This document shows positions 27,401 through 42,400 of a stretch of DNA of 64,000 bases, piece by piece; the first letter of the stretch is position 1, and each line of letters opens with the position of its first letter. The DNA is from Helicoverpa zea (lineage: Eukaryota; Arthropoda; Insecta; Lepidoptera; Noctuidae). The stretch is taken from the NCBI RefSeq assembly GCF_022581195.2, contig NC_061476.1, positions 746,501-810,500 on the forward strand, in the 5' to 3' direction. The notes below the pieces were generated by a model. That model did no database searches and had not been told where the DNA came from. It saw only the letters and a program-made list of their open reading frames with translations. The position numbers and the translations under genes are program-made.

Positions 27401-30400
27401 AACTATGTTGGGGTCGACTTCCAGTTTCACCGAATGCAGCTGAGTAACAGTGTTTTACATTTAGCAACTGCCTTTTGGACCTCATCAACCAAGTAACCTG
27501 GTTGTCACACACACTACGACTAAGTTATACAATGTAAAATTTTGATGCCAAATGTTCAATCTATCTTCTGTTAACAACTATTTGAAGTTTGTCATAGCTA
27601 TTTGCTGATCCGGTAATGTTACACTTACCGAATAATCTCGTGTATTTCATCGGCCATTCTTTGAGCGAGATAGTTTCTGTTTTCAGCAGCCTCCTCCATT
27701 CCTTTGCCTCCTGCAATAAAAAGATCAATTTTTGTTTTTCTGAGCTAATTGAGATAAGTATTAGGTAATTGGGCCAGACACGTACACCAAATGTATCTGG
27801 CGAAATGGGAATGTGTTGTTACCCACTAGTAACGGCTATCCCGTGGGGTGGGATGGAAAAGATAGATGGTTGATTTCGACACCTAAAACTGGTTTGGTAT
27901 TATTCGAAAAACGCAAAGTGTCAAGGGGAGATGGGGAAGTCTTTACCCAGCAGTAAGCTTTCCTACAGTCTAGGGAGAAACGAAAGACAGTATAGAAGAG
28001 GCTATCAGGCTTAGCACAAGTCGCTTTGGGGTCCAGTTTCCGAAGATTCACACGATTGGGGCTGTGGTTGGAGCACTTTTTATACCGTAGTGGTGTACCC
28101 CGTGGTTTGGAAGGCAGCGTAGGTTCTGATCGTACACGCGACACTTTACCCTCAGTGAGGATTGTGTAAGTACATCTTCATGGAGCAGATGAGCACGGGG
28201 CGCGAGCTGCTTCACGCTGTCCAGGCAGCGGGTTAGCGTGTCTGCGTGCGGCGGGTGGGTCAACTCCGCTGCTCGGGCTGCCACCTATGTAACACAAAAT
28301 CATTGAAAATGTGGGCTAGTAACAAAGAAAAAGAACATTCTGACAACTAATCAACATTTCTTCCAAACCATCATCTCAAGCGCCACAGACATGCATGCAT
28401 ACATCTTTATGAACAAAAACCTTTCTGCCTTCATTCAACCTAAAATATTCACATTGCGACTTATGCCTTACTAAATAAAGTGAAGTTTGCTTACCTCCCT
28501 GGCGGCCCTGGAGAGTGCTGGCGAGATGTCTCTGAGGAATTGAACCAGGTCTTCCATCGTATCTATGACCTCCGCCACCCCGAGATAATCTAGCACCTAG
28601 AAGTTATCAATTAAAGAATATAAGTTATCTTCATCAACAACATTATTTGGCATCAGAGATCTCCTATTTGGGAAGCCAAAAGTTTGGCCCTCGTAATGAA
28701 ATATAGTTTCTAATCCAAACATTCTTAATACACGTATTTTCCCTGGTTATACAAAGAAAGGCAAATAATATAAAATTTCCCACGGTATTATGTGACATCT
28801 GACTTGGAAATTAGAACAGAACTATGTGATTACCAATGGTACGTTCATTTTCCCATGGAAATGTGTAAAAAATGTGAACTCATGCATGTGTTTCGTCAGT
28901 TGCAAGATTAGAAAACTTACGTACACAAGGCTTCCAGGGAAATGTAGAACGGTGCATTTTAGAAGCATCGAGATAAGATTTATTATTCATTCCAGATCAT
29001 TAAACTTTACGGACGCTGTATTTTCAAAAACTTAAAATTTTGAGTAATTCTTTGAATTGGCACATTGTATCACAAGCGGATTTATAAGGTGACTAAGCCT
29101 TTTTGCACTCCTTAACGAGTCTTCCTAACTTCTGACCTCGTCGAAACACAGCAGCCAACGCAGACGTGCCTGCAAGATTCCTCTCGTACTTCAATCTGCT
29201 TCTTCCTGCAAACCACACTTATCTTGAGCTCCTTCACACGGGCGTCACATGACTCGAAGTAAAGAGGCTTGCGTCAACAGACATTGACATCGTGGCTGCA
29301 TATGCAAGAAGCAACCGAACCTTCCGTGCCAACCATATCTTAAAAGAACTCTGAACGACCCCTTCATGCAATGGGTAGATGACCTTACAATTTTGCAGTA
29401 TCGATTTGAATTCTGAATGAAAAACGAGTAATCGATTGTGAAACAGCTGCGGAAGCTTACATAAGAAATTGTTTAGTTTAGAGGTATTTATGATAAGCAT
29501 TCCGCAACAATATGGGAGCTTACATAATGCAACGTCATATTGGAAACAAATCATTTTTAGAACTTTCCGGATTTATTAAACTTTTTGTTTTTAGTAATGA
29601 TCAGTACATTTGCATCATAATGACGTCGGTTGCTTGTAAACAATTAATTTGTCATCATAGACTCACCTGACCTCTGGCTATGACTCGACTGTCATGGCCG
29701 GTAGCATCAAACTACAAACTATGTATTAATTATGTAGACGATACCATTCTTAAATAAGAATTCCTCTAGTTTAAATAATCCACGAGAAATATGTACTCTT
29801 TATGTTATGGAAAATTTAAATGTTGGAGGCCCCAATGTTTGCCACACTCAGGGCATTCGTCAGGGCACACTAGGCCAACACAGAATGTGCGGCCGTAAAT
29901 GAAAAGCATCGGGGGGGAGTAAAGAATCTTGCGGGCCTCAAGACCACCTTACCCTTGCAGGTCCTGAGAAAGGATCAGCTCGGCAGCATGGTCGAGGCCT
30001 GCTGCAGCAGAGTGGCAGCTGTCTCGACGCGGTGTAGTGCGCTCGGCATGTCGTGTCCTGAGGACCGAGGTCTTCTGAAGACTCGATGGTCTCGTGGCCA
30101 ACCTGAGGAATTGTCCAAAGCATTTTGAAGATGTGTCTTACACTGTAAAACTTAGGAAGTGCAAAATGATGAGTGCGCTAGGACTTTTTCCCACATACCC
30201 CTCTCCCGTCCCCCGATGGGAAGGGGATGCGTAATAGTATTTTTAGCCTTGCAACAACAAAAAAAAAGGTCAGATCTAGGACTGGAACCCGGAATCCTCT
30301 GAATCTTTACGATTATCAGACAGCATCTTTACGATTGTCATTTCAAAATTACTGGTGAAAAGTTTTTTGATATTTCATAAATAGAAACTCTTATTCAACC

Positions 30401-33400
30401 CTTTTTCTTTTCTTTGTGAAGTCTTTTTCTTCGACTCTTCTTTTAATATTTCATAAGGATAGCAAATTTCTTCACTTACCTTGACCAGGTTATTGACGGC
30501 GAGAGACACGGCTTGCACCGGCCTCGCCAGGTCAGGCATCGCGTTGCCATCTTCTGCTTCTTCATGGAGGATCACCAGACGAGAAACCTGAAGACGAAAG
30601 GAACACAAGTTTAGAAAGTAAGCAAGGAATAATTACATGTCGAGGTTACATGGTAACCGTATACATGTATACATGGTTACTGGTAAGTAGACCGCATCCT
30701 TTCAGGAGGTGATAGTATAGGTCAATACGGACAGATTTGACCATGGCATACACTGGACAAAAGTTAACCCGTTTCAAGATAATCGAATTTCAAGATCAGT
30801 CGTCTAGGTACACGTATAAATTTTCATTATTAGTCAAAAGTCTCGTTTTTGTGGATTTTTGTGTGTTTTTGGATAGAAGATGAATCATTTCATAATAACA
30901 AACCATAAAACTGTACAAATCACAGAGGAAATTATAGCGTACAGCAATTACTTTTTTAGTAGCTATTTTCTCAAAAATATTACTCTTCATTTTTTTGTGC
31001 AGAATACTTAAAAAACATCTACATTTATCTAGCTATCCAAAAAGGCACAAACACACAAAAATCCGCAAAACGAGACTTGTAACTAATAATAAAAGTTTAT
31101 ACGTGTACCTAGACGACTTGTAAAGAAAAGATCTTGAAATTCGATTATCTTCAAACGGGTTAACTTTTGCCCAGTGTATCTCATGGTCAAATTTGTCCGT
31201 ATTGACCTATACTATCACCTCATGAAAGGATGCGGTCTACTTACCAGTAACCCTGTATACATACATACTGTTATTGGGAGAAAAATAAATTAGTTTATAA
31301 TAAAAATATATTAGTTTCGAAATACCAAATTACGAATCTTGAAACACTCTAACGTAATTCTTACGATTCAGCCGGGACCAGCATGTCTGTAGAAGTAACT
31401 GAATTATTCGCTCATAACGCACTTGAAGTAGGTAAGCACTTTTGGCTGGCAACTTTATATCTTGGCAGCCGAAAACTAGACGGTTGTTTACCAAACGATG
31501 CATGGAACACCACTTTTCAGTTTCTTGACATTTGTTCCGCTTTGTAAAACGTCCATAAATTATAAAACGCCACTTCGTCTCGCTCACGTGACGGAGGCTA
31601 TTAACATAAGCTTGAACTTTAAAGTTTAAGATGACATGCAAGAATTGCGATAGATTATCCTAATACGTGATAGACTAAAGCACTATTCTTAGTATTCTTA
31701 ACAATATAGCAAACAAATTATTTAAGCAAACTACATTTGTCGAAAGTAATCAATCAATTCCAAGTTATCAATGACGGACCCTTTTCTAATCGGATTGACA
31801 ATAGACTTTCGGTGAGGGCAAAAACATACTGCTATTGATAGTAACCTAGTTACATTACAATAACGTATTTAACCTCCCAATTACCAGAACATTCTTCCAG
31901 AATTTTCGTCTCCACTATCAAAAGTAGACGCTGCAGAAATATGCATACCAGTCCCCTTATCTAAAAGTATAAGAAGAGCAAACAATGCATAACAAGGCTT
32001 ATCTATAACTTCATAACTTTCTCTGACATTAAGCCGTCGGCCGTTCACTGCAGATAACCAAGTCTTTGTGTCTGCACTCTACACTTGCATTTTGTAATTC
32101 GATAGTCCCGTATAGGAGTGCATTCAGGATTAGTAAGTACATCAGACATTCTTGCGAGCTGTTTAATTTGAATATCAGATTTGTAAAAGGCCCTTTATTT
32201 TGTTGGAGACGCAACTGTTTTATTTAGTTAAGAAACAGCTTACATAGTACCAACTTTTTTATTTGACTCCTAATACCTACTAATATACTTGAATCTTTAG
32301 TTGAACAATTAAGTAAATAATTTCATTGTATTGACCATCTTGCTCATTTAAAAAAGGTCTCTAAAGAACGACCGCCTTGACTAACAGACAGAAAGCTATA
32401 CTGTAGAAGATGCCAATATATCTACAACTTAGCAACCAAACAATAAATTAAAGCTATCACTATTCCTAACAACAATAGCAAATATTTCAATACTGCAGCA
32501 TTAGACACGCCATCAATATTGATTACTATCAATTTTCAATCGACTTGTCTCAAGAGCCTTAACGCCAGACGTCAGGGGCGCGATTCTACTAATTTTACTT
32601 AGGTAAGCGACATACGACTCACATCCGACTGAGATCCAATCACGACTCGCGAAGCGTATGTGGCATTCCGCAATTTTTTTTTTTCTTTAAAAAAACGTTT
32701 TTATCTGTTTCTGTCATTCAATTATGAATCATATTGTCTGCAAATTATTTACGATTGCAATATATTGTAGAGCAAACTACCGTATAGACCAAATGGCAGA
32801 CCAATCGCAAACCAATCGAATGTCGTTGGAATACGATTGGTCTTATATTAGAAGCAGCACTGCGATTCAATTTCTATTCAATTTTAACATTATTAACTTA
32901 GCAGAATCGGGCTTCGGTAAGGCACGCCCGCAGCAGATAACTCGCCATATTAGGTGCGCGCACGCAACCAGCCAACGCAACATTCATTCATGGTTTTTGT
33001 ACCGACTACATAGTACGAGTACTGTTTTTGTTCGCTTTTGATTTTAATCTTGATGTATGCCAGTAGTGTCGGTGTTATGAAATTGTAACTGTTTTGTGTT
33101 TGTCACGTATTTACTGGTCCATATTATACTCTTGTGACATACATACATATGTCTTGCTTTCTGTTTGTTCATATCAAATCTTGCAAGCTTCCTACTTAAT
33201 TCCACGTAGGTATGTCTGTCTACATGGCTCACCTAAATGGTGACGATTTTTGAGTTCCAATAGGTGTTAGTTGTTCCTCCTTCTACATAATCGTTATCAA
33301 ACCAGACGAACTCTAATTTTTGAAAAAGCTTTTATCCTAAACCTTCCACTATCTCCCACTTAGCAATAAAACCAGCTTAACGAACAGAACCCATTCCAGA

Positions 33401-36400
33401 AATGACTCCAATCTTTTTACCTTCGTGACTTTTACAAATCACCCCTGTTCACCAGGGGTGCGTCGGAAAGGGCGCGGTATTTCCACCCCTGACGAGACAG
33501 CCTTGAGTCTGATTGTGTTTGTCCAAGATGATTATGTGGCCGTCGGGGCTAAATGGCTGCGGAATCGTATTGGGTGAGGGTTGTTTGTTGAGTGTTCAAT
33601 TCGGAAATGATGCTAGATTGAGTTGGGAAAGCATTGCGGATACTTAGAGAGATGTTTACCGGTTGTATTCTATTTTATTTAAAAAACAGTATTCGATGTA
33701 TTCGAAGTCTTCAAAAATCGACTGTATACTTGCCACAGTAATAAACACGTTTAGTAAATAAAGCTTTTTTTTTTATCGTCCCACTGCTGGGCACAGGCCT
33801 CTTCTCACATGGAGAAGTAAATAAAGGGTAACGTCAAAATGTTTTGCTTAAATAAACGTGGGAGCCGATTTGAAAACACGAACTAAAACATCTTCCAGAC
33901 CGTCCTATGCATCATACAAGGAAAATAAACAGAGTCTGCTCATTTATGCCTAAACATGTATTCCCAGAACCAGATAGGCATACAGTACCAGGTATAACAT
34001 ATCGACGCGAGTCACTGGGTCAAGGTGAAGCCGAGATGTTAGCTCTGGCGGGGCACTAGCTAATCTAGGTGTACATTTTCAGTGTTTACAATTCCAAAAG
34101 AAAGACAATATTCTGCTATACTTACTTTTGGCATCGATATCCCCTAAACTGATCATTCCACTTTTCGAGTCATCAATCCAATTGGAGACCCATTGAAGAT
34201 CCGATTGGTTACACACACTTTAGCAAATATAAGTACGCCGGAAACCTTTTGTGCATAGGTATCTACTTATGGAAGAAATAGAGGTGACGCATAACCATCA
34301 TCCAATGATGAATGGACAACGATGCAACATTGATGCAGATGCTACATTAAGTGGTTTTGCAATATGTCGACTCTAAATTGCCAATAAGTTATGTTATGAA
34401 GCATCGAATGGCTGATGTAATGTCAACAACTCTTAGATCCCGTGTGAACTAGGCGTTTGAATCAAGCGAAAGTCTAGAGTTTGTAAGTATCAATATACTA
34501 TTGGATGGAAGTATTATTGCAGTGCTTTTGAAGGCTACATTTTACTGTCTTGGAACTTATCGTGCGTTCTAGTTTTAATTAAGTTAAATCTCTTGCTGGC
34601 ACAATTATTGTTCTTGTTATTTTCCTCTGTTAATCAGTTGAAAATGTGTCAATCATTATTGACCTCATTGGATTGGTGGTTCTGTGGGTTTGGTGTTGAC
34701 GACCGCCTCCAATTTTCGTTCCGTGTAGTACATGCTCTTGAAGATTGGGTTTTGCTAATGCAACATTTAACTAGAGATGGGTAACTCAGGAGTGATAGAT
34801 AAAAAAGATATGTATCTTTCCGTTCTTATCACTCACTCTTTGTATCAGTTCAAATCCGAATGTATCAGTGTATCTTTAACAACTCATTCAATCCGTCGTC
34901 CGTTTGTATCTGTGTTTCACTCGCACACACAGCGTTGAGCGGCTGGCGTCACGGTTTCTCATCGGAAAGTCCAGACATCTCTTTCGCACTTCCCTACTTA
35001 GAATACTGTCTCACTTTCTCGATACCGAGAATAAGTGTTTGACCATTATTTTTATTTATTTATTCGATTTACACGGCTTTAACAGCCAATTACATAAATC
35101 GTAAACTTAAATTCAAAATGAAAAATAGAAACTTAAAAATAAAAAAAAATAAACTTAAAAATATTATAAACTGATATACGAATCTATCTATCCTAAACGA
35201 ATCTATCACTCTTAGTTCGTACTGATTTAGTGATACATTGGATTGAATTGAACGAAGCGAGTCACTCTGAGCAACAGTACAATGTCACTCGCGGATTCGA
35301 AAGGATATAGAGATACAAAAGAGTGATACATATCCCAGTGATCAAATGATACATATCAATCTTTTCTTTTCAATGATACGTTTTTCCCATGTCTACATTT
35401 AACCAAGATGAACTGCCAACGACACTTCTCAATGCAAATGTCCGTAAAACCCTCCCACACACATGAATATGGCAAATAATAAAATCTAAGTTCGAGCGGT
35501 GTCGTAATATTCTCTCCAATAAGTCCACGGCCACTACCACGCGTGGGCGTCGACCATATGGTGAGTTTTACCGGTGACAGCTACGCTATTATAAAATTGA
35601 ACTAAGATAATTTCTTCACGGCGTTTTCACTTATTGATTTTGCAGAATTTAAGTTTCTTTAGAGCCATTTCTCGGCATGATGCCAGTTAGCTGCTTGAAG
35701 GGTGTTGCGCTTGACAAAACAGCTTTCATTGCAAAAAGGCGAGTCTAAAATCAATTATGAAGATATTCAGACTTCCTTTGAAGATGAACTAGCTAAATAC
35801 GAGAACTCAAACTGTCAAACTTTTTGATTATAATCTACCTTTATTCTTCTCCATTGCTTTAACCTGTAAGTTTTTCATGCAGACATTTGGGAGGTCTAGA
35901 TTATTTTAAACTACTTTTTATATAATCCTCACGCGCAATTCTCCGAAACGAGGGTCGCTGGATAGCGTAATTTAATACCAGACCGAACCAATCCGAAAAG
36001 GATTAGGTTGTTCGAGAGATATGCCAGTATCCAATTTAATCGGATCTATTTAGCTTTCACAACGGAACAATGAAAACTTTATGATTTAAAAATATGTATA
36101 TCCAGTTCTAAATCAATCAAAGAAAGCTTATGCTATGAATTATGGTGATGTACGATTATGTTAAGTGTTTCCGACCGAAGAATTTCGAAGTACCTAAAGC
36201 TGTGTCTACGCTAGACGAACCGAGCACAAGCGGAGCACGAGCCGAACACAATTCGTCTTGTGTGGACCAACTTACAAGCCTCTAACGAGAGCGCTGCGAG
36301 CTCGGCTGCGTTCCGCCTGTTGTCGGTTTTGCCCTTGTAAAAATTACGACGCCCTTTATAAAAAGAGCTTGGTTGGCTGCAACAGCGGCGGCTACTGCAA

Positions 36401-39400
36401 TATTATTAATATCGTCCATATTCGCCAAGACCCGCGAACTCACTGCGGAAAACTACGTTCGAGAACAGTGATCGTTGTAGGTTCGTTGTACGTCCACCCT
36501 TGACGCCGCGAACGACGGCTCCGCTTGTGCTTCGCTCGTGCTCGCTTCGTCTAGCGTAGACCCGCCTTAACAAAACTTGTGAAAGGTTTATATTTTTATT
36601 GATTGACGTCTAACAAACTGAAAATTGTTTGATACACGAACGCTGTCACTGTGCTTTGAAGTGTAATATTGGAAGCAATGGGTCATATAGAAATATTCAT
36701 TAAAGGTACTAGATCCAAAGAATAGTTTGATAAAATGACCGCTTTCACTTGTAATACTTTATTGAAATTGGATTATAAATTAGTAGGCATTACAAGTAGG
36801 TATAACCAGTGGGCATGATAAACATTTGGTTGGAGCATCGAGCGTAACAAACATGTTGAACATAGAGATTTACTCACTAAACCAATGAATAAACCACAAA
36901 ATACAACGATATACGGACAGCGACCTATTTGTATTGGTAACTTGACAAACTATTTGTATTGGATAATGACAAAGACGTAATTTTTATCCATAGTAAGAAT
37001 GAATAACAAAGAACATAGGTTACAAAATACATATTTGTTATGGTATGTAATAAATGCACAGCATCGTATTTAACTAAAATATTTCATCAACCGGAACCCA
37101 AAAAGTGTTTTGCAAAAAATTACAAAAAACTTGACACTTAAACAAGACAATAACGATCATTAAACAGACAAAAGGGACGATACCTCAATTACCAAGAAAA
37201 ATGTACATACACATCAAACCAGTCTTAAATGCACTGACCAATTACTAACGACAGATGCAAGCAACATCTTGCGAGCGACGCTGCAGTTTCGACGAGGTCA
37301 TACAAATTAATCGTGAGCACTTTACTGAAGGAAATCAATAAACTCTTGAAGCAAATGAGGAAATCCCGGAGACGGAGATTGTCTCGGATAAGAGCTAGTG
37401 ATTGGACGATTGAACAAATCGAAATAGTATTCCCGAGACAGAACAATGTACAAAATCTTTTGTGCTATTTGTTGTGAAGATCCGACAACCTTTTTTTTAG
37501 ATGGAAAATCATCAAGAACCCTCCCGCAAAGACTGCAACGGAAAGGAAAGCCAACTCCAAACCATGATCCTTCTGAATCCTTTTATGTAGGGCCGTACGC
37601 TGTCGATCTACACTACCGTGTACAATATGTAACTTTTAAATAGGAAAATATGAAACTAGTAAGTTAAGAAATAACGATACATTTGTAAAGTGCTGTAGAG
37701 GTAAGGTGGTCCTTCTAATATTTGAGTCGGATTGTAAATGTGCAAATCTTTTAGCGTAAGCAAATACAAAGCTGTCACTTTTATGGAGCTCTTAATCTAG
37801 GCGGATTATTTTCTTATATTTTTATGGGGGTTATTGGCATTCGAATAATAGTTTATAACTCACTCACTGTACGATTTTATTATCTTACTGTTTCTAGTTA
37901 ATGTATTCCATTCAGTTCTTGGGTCCTCCTAATAGGCGACATGCTGTTAGCTGTTACCATTAATGGCGTATAGCCATAAAGTAGGCCATAAGTTTATGCA
38001 AAACTCTCCATATTGACAGATCGAGATGAGATCGAACCACCCTCACTTCAAAATTCTTGTGAGATCGTCACAAAAACTGTGTGGCGAAAAGGGAACAAGG
38101 AACAAGTTACAAATTACAAGAAACGGTTAACAAAATCTAAACAGTTGACTTCCTGCCAGTCGACCAATAACTTTGATATGACGTCATCATTATTATTGAA
38201 ACAAGTTTGTCGAAGCATTCTCAAGTGCCTCGTCTCAGTCGTCTCATCTCAAGTATTTAAAACGTCGCTTAGCAATTGTTCGGACGTGTTACTACGTTAA
38301 TCTTTTCGTGTAAACTTACTATACATTATACGTTTCATTTAATTCAGACCCATAAGTAGTTTGCAATAAGACTTCGAAATCAACACAGTGATCAATATAC
38401 CAATTTATTGAATAAAAAATTGCAAAACGCGAAAGGAGTTTGGCTCTAACTAGAACTTCTTCGCGATCACCAATAACATTCGTAATTGGAACTAAACGCA
38501 AGAAGGAATTGTCTGGAATTGTCACATTGTCAGATAAATGACAGCATCAACTTATGTTGACACTTGAAACCAGAGTTCTATTTCTCCGAAATGATTAAAG
38601 TAATGGAGCCTAAGAAGCAGATATACACACAAAAAGAGAAGAAAGTATTTCTAGAAATATTGAAGAGTTATTCTAAAGTTGTTGAAAGTAAACACGGCCA
38701 CAGTTCGGCTCTGAAAGCTAAGAACTTAGCTTGGCAAAAAATAGCTGCCGAGTTCAACTCGAACCCACATACTGAATTGCATGTAAGTATTTATTTGCAT
38801 ATTATACCTACATAAATCAAGTTTCTAATTTAGTGAACTGATAGAATCTCGCGTTTTTGACATTCTCAAGTCTCAGAGACACGATACTAGTTTTATTGTT
38901 GCACTTTATCAGATTTCAATTCATTTATCTAATCTGATCTTAGAAGTTTATCCTTTTACCATTAACTCATTAAACCTCCTTGTAGAGAACACCACAACAA
39001 CTTCGAAGATTATGGCTGAACATAAAACATCGCCAGCGAGGAGAACTCGCCAAAAAACAGCATCACATACCCATTGGAGCCGTGGGTGAACTATCCAAAA
39101 ACAACGTGTTGCAGATAGCACATGCACTTATAACTGGTATTGATAGTTCTGCAGACTCCGATCTTGTTATAGGTAAAGAAAGACCTTTTAATGCAGTTAC
39201 AGATTATGTTAATTCTGGAGATTTAACGCCTTTCCACCCCATTATGTTTGATCATAACACTAAATCCCATTTTACTTGCAGAAAAATTAACAGACAATGA
39301 CCCTCTTCAATCAGTTCAATCAGAATCAAGTCTGTTTTTGAGTGAGGACTCTCAAAATACTTCCGAACAAGAAGCTTCAGCATTGAGGACTGTGAAAATG

Positions 39401-42400
39401 GAACCCATGTCACCAATCAGTGGCACATACAATGCGGACGCTATTTCAACGCCTGTAGTTAGTCAAAATCCACCAGATGCACCCAATAATGTAGAGAATG
39501 ATAATTGTCTCAATCAAGACAAAAATGCTCTGCAGCAAAGTATGGAACTTCAGCAGTTGGAGATTGAGCTCCTAAGAGAGAAAGTAAAGGCTCAAAGGCA
39601 AGATAATAAGAACAAGGAAGCCCATAATGCAGTGATACATGATTTGGAAATTCAGATTTTAAAAGAAAAACTAAGAGAGGCTAAGGCGAAAGCTGACTTG
39701 GCAGAGTTGAACTTGAAGAGACAAAAATATCGAGACGGTAATTTAATTTTCCTTTATTTATTTTCTACAATTTATTTTTTTATATCCAATATTTCATTAT
39801 ATTATTAATATTTTCCAGATTGAAACTGGAAATTACAGTGAGGCTGGGTAATAATATTTTAAGATAGAAGTAGTTATAACTCAATATCTGATACGTTTTT
39901 CTTTGTATATACATTTTAAAATAAAATCTTAATACCTTTAAATTAAATGTTTTATGTGATTAAAAATACCTATGTCATAAACAATCAATACTTTTACAAA
40001 GCTCAACAAAAAAATAACAACAAAACGGTTACGAAATGGTTCCCGGTTGATTCCAAATTTAAATTTAGGCGCAAACACGCGCTAAAACTATAACAAACGG
40101 CCAGTGAGTCAGCGTTCAAACATAGAATATTTGATTTTAATATCACCTGGCAACATTATCGCTGCACAATGTTTACGAGATCCAATTTTTTTGAACACAA
40201 GATTTCTTTCAAGGAAATCGATTTTTAAATTTTGTTACACACGATTCGTGTGTTGGAGATTTTTTTTTCTTAACCTATAATTGTCCCACTGCTGGGCAAA
40301 GGCCTCCCCATTTTGCCTCCACACCTCTCGATCTTTTGAGTCTTCCCACCAATCAGAGTTGTTGGAAGAGATATATCAATTATTTTATTGATGGAGACAA
40401 GTCGAAGATAATCATTGAAGAACATAGAATTTAGAATCAACATTTGTCTATTTGTGTTAAGTCTGCATTGACCGGGTGACTACAAAACGTGTAAAACGAA
40501 TGGTTGCTTTCCATGATGTTTATGTATTGAGGAAAACTCCTTACAATTCAATCAGTGTAAGGCATATGATGAGGGCAACTCCATTTTCATTCGACTTATC
40601 AAAGAATCTTATCGAATTGACATGGGTCTTTTGATACATTTCTTCATTTTAAGCTTGTTCCATTGTCCTCTACAAAAGAACTCGTCCCTGCTTGTTCCAT
40701 TACCAGGGATGGTGGACCTTTATTGACTTTCATGCCAACATACTGTAATAACTGAACGTTTTCAAAAAATATGTCATCATTACGCTCGAGTTTCTAACAT
40801 TGTAGGCTCTATTTTATCCCGTGTGATAAGTAGTTCCCTCATGAGGTGGTTAAAACGCGAAAAACATATAGGTTGTATCTACTAACAGAATTTCAATTGC
40901 AATAATTTTGTCTCAAAATAAAGTCAAAGTCAGCTCATAAAGTCAGTCAGTCAAAGTGCTTAAATTATTTTGCAGCGAGCCAATATTGGTAAGATTGCTA
41001 TTGGTTCGCCATCCCTGTTCTATACCTAGCTATAAAGAAGTGCATATTTCGCGAAGCCAGACAGCGAAAAGCAAAAAGGTTGCAAACGAACTGGGAGTCA
41101 GCCTGCAGTTTATTTATAGATGCGGGAACGTACGGGATGAATACTTAATGTACTCCACTTGCAACACTAACTATGGACTTTACTGCAGTTTAATGCTTGT
41201 TTTTTGGCACTGGATTACAAAGTTCTTCTTTGAAAGGAAAAGGAAAGATCCCGAACATGTATTTGTATGTAATCCAGATTTTGACATGAAATAATTTAAA
41301 CGATAACCATAAGCTCCCGTGGGGAAGATAACATAAAATGTAGAGGCATCTTTCACCGTAAGTTAAACCAGCTTAATAGCAATAGCTTAAAGCTAGAAAC
41401 ATGGTATGGTATTACAAGATGTTACAGTAGGTATCTTTTTTATGTTTCACATGTCTCGCCGTTTAAGCAGTATGCAAATTTTAATATGACTAGTATCATA
41501 ATGTGGAATTACGATTAAGATTATTGAAGCTTATTTTTCAAAATGTAGACTAACCCAAGCAAGTCTTTTTTGTATTTTGGTATTTGTGATTAACAGCTGA
41601 AAACTTCCCAGATTTGCACAGAACAATAGGGAATTGTTACTTCATAAATTCCAGGCCAGCCGAGTAATTTATACGGCTCTGGCTTTTACCAACCAGAGTT
41701 ACTTGTAATGCTAAACAAAGCATAATATGCAAGTAGTAAATTGTGCGCTCTCAATACTGCAACAGCCCAAGATCGAATAATTTATAGCGACGCCGGCGCC
41801 TCTATTTCAAAACTCTTTGCTATTTTTGTAGATTGAAGTGTGTTTGGAGTTTACGATTTGAAAAATCTCGCTATATTTCTCCGCTTTGAAATTGCAGACT
41901 GTTTATAGCCTCATTTGTACTGTTGCAATCCGAGGGGAAATGTAGTAAACATTTTTACATGCAATTTGGCGAATATTTCCTTTGCTTTTCAGTCATTAAT
42001 ATTAGACTACTCTGTCTTTCTAAACGGTCCCAACAGCACAAACAGGTATTCCGAACTCCATAATCGCAACAAAAGAAAAACAAACAGACCAATTAAAAGC
42101 ACAATAAAAGAAGTTCAGGGAATCTATTCTCGTGGTGGACTCTATACTACCAGGGCGACCTTGGCGTGACCATTAGTTCGGTAGGGCCGAGCCCCGCAGT
42201 CCCATGGCAGAAAATAGCTGCGGATACGGGCGAGGTTACACACCTGCCCTAATTACTGCATCACGAGGCTGCCCAGAATATTATGGGAGCTTTCAACTTT
42301 TGAGTTTGTCAACTGTGGTAAAAAGCCCTAGGGGAAGACAGACTTATTGTAGTTTCTAGGATACCGTAGATGAAATTATCTGCTAGTCTGGGAAGCAAAT

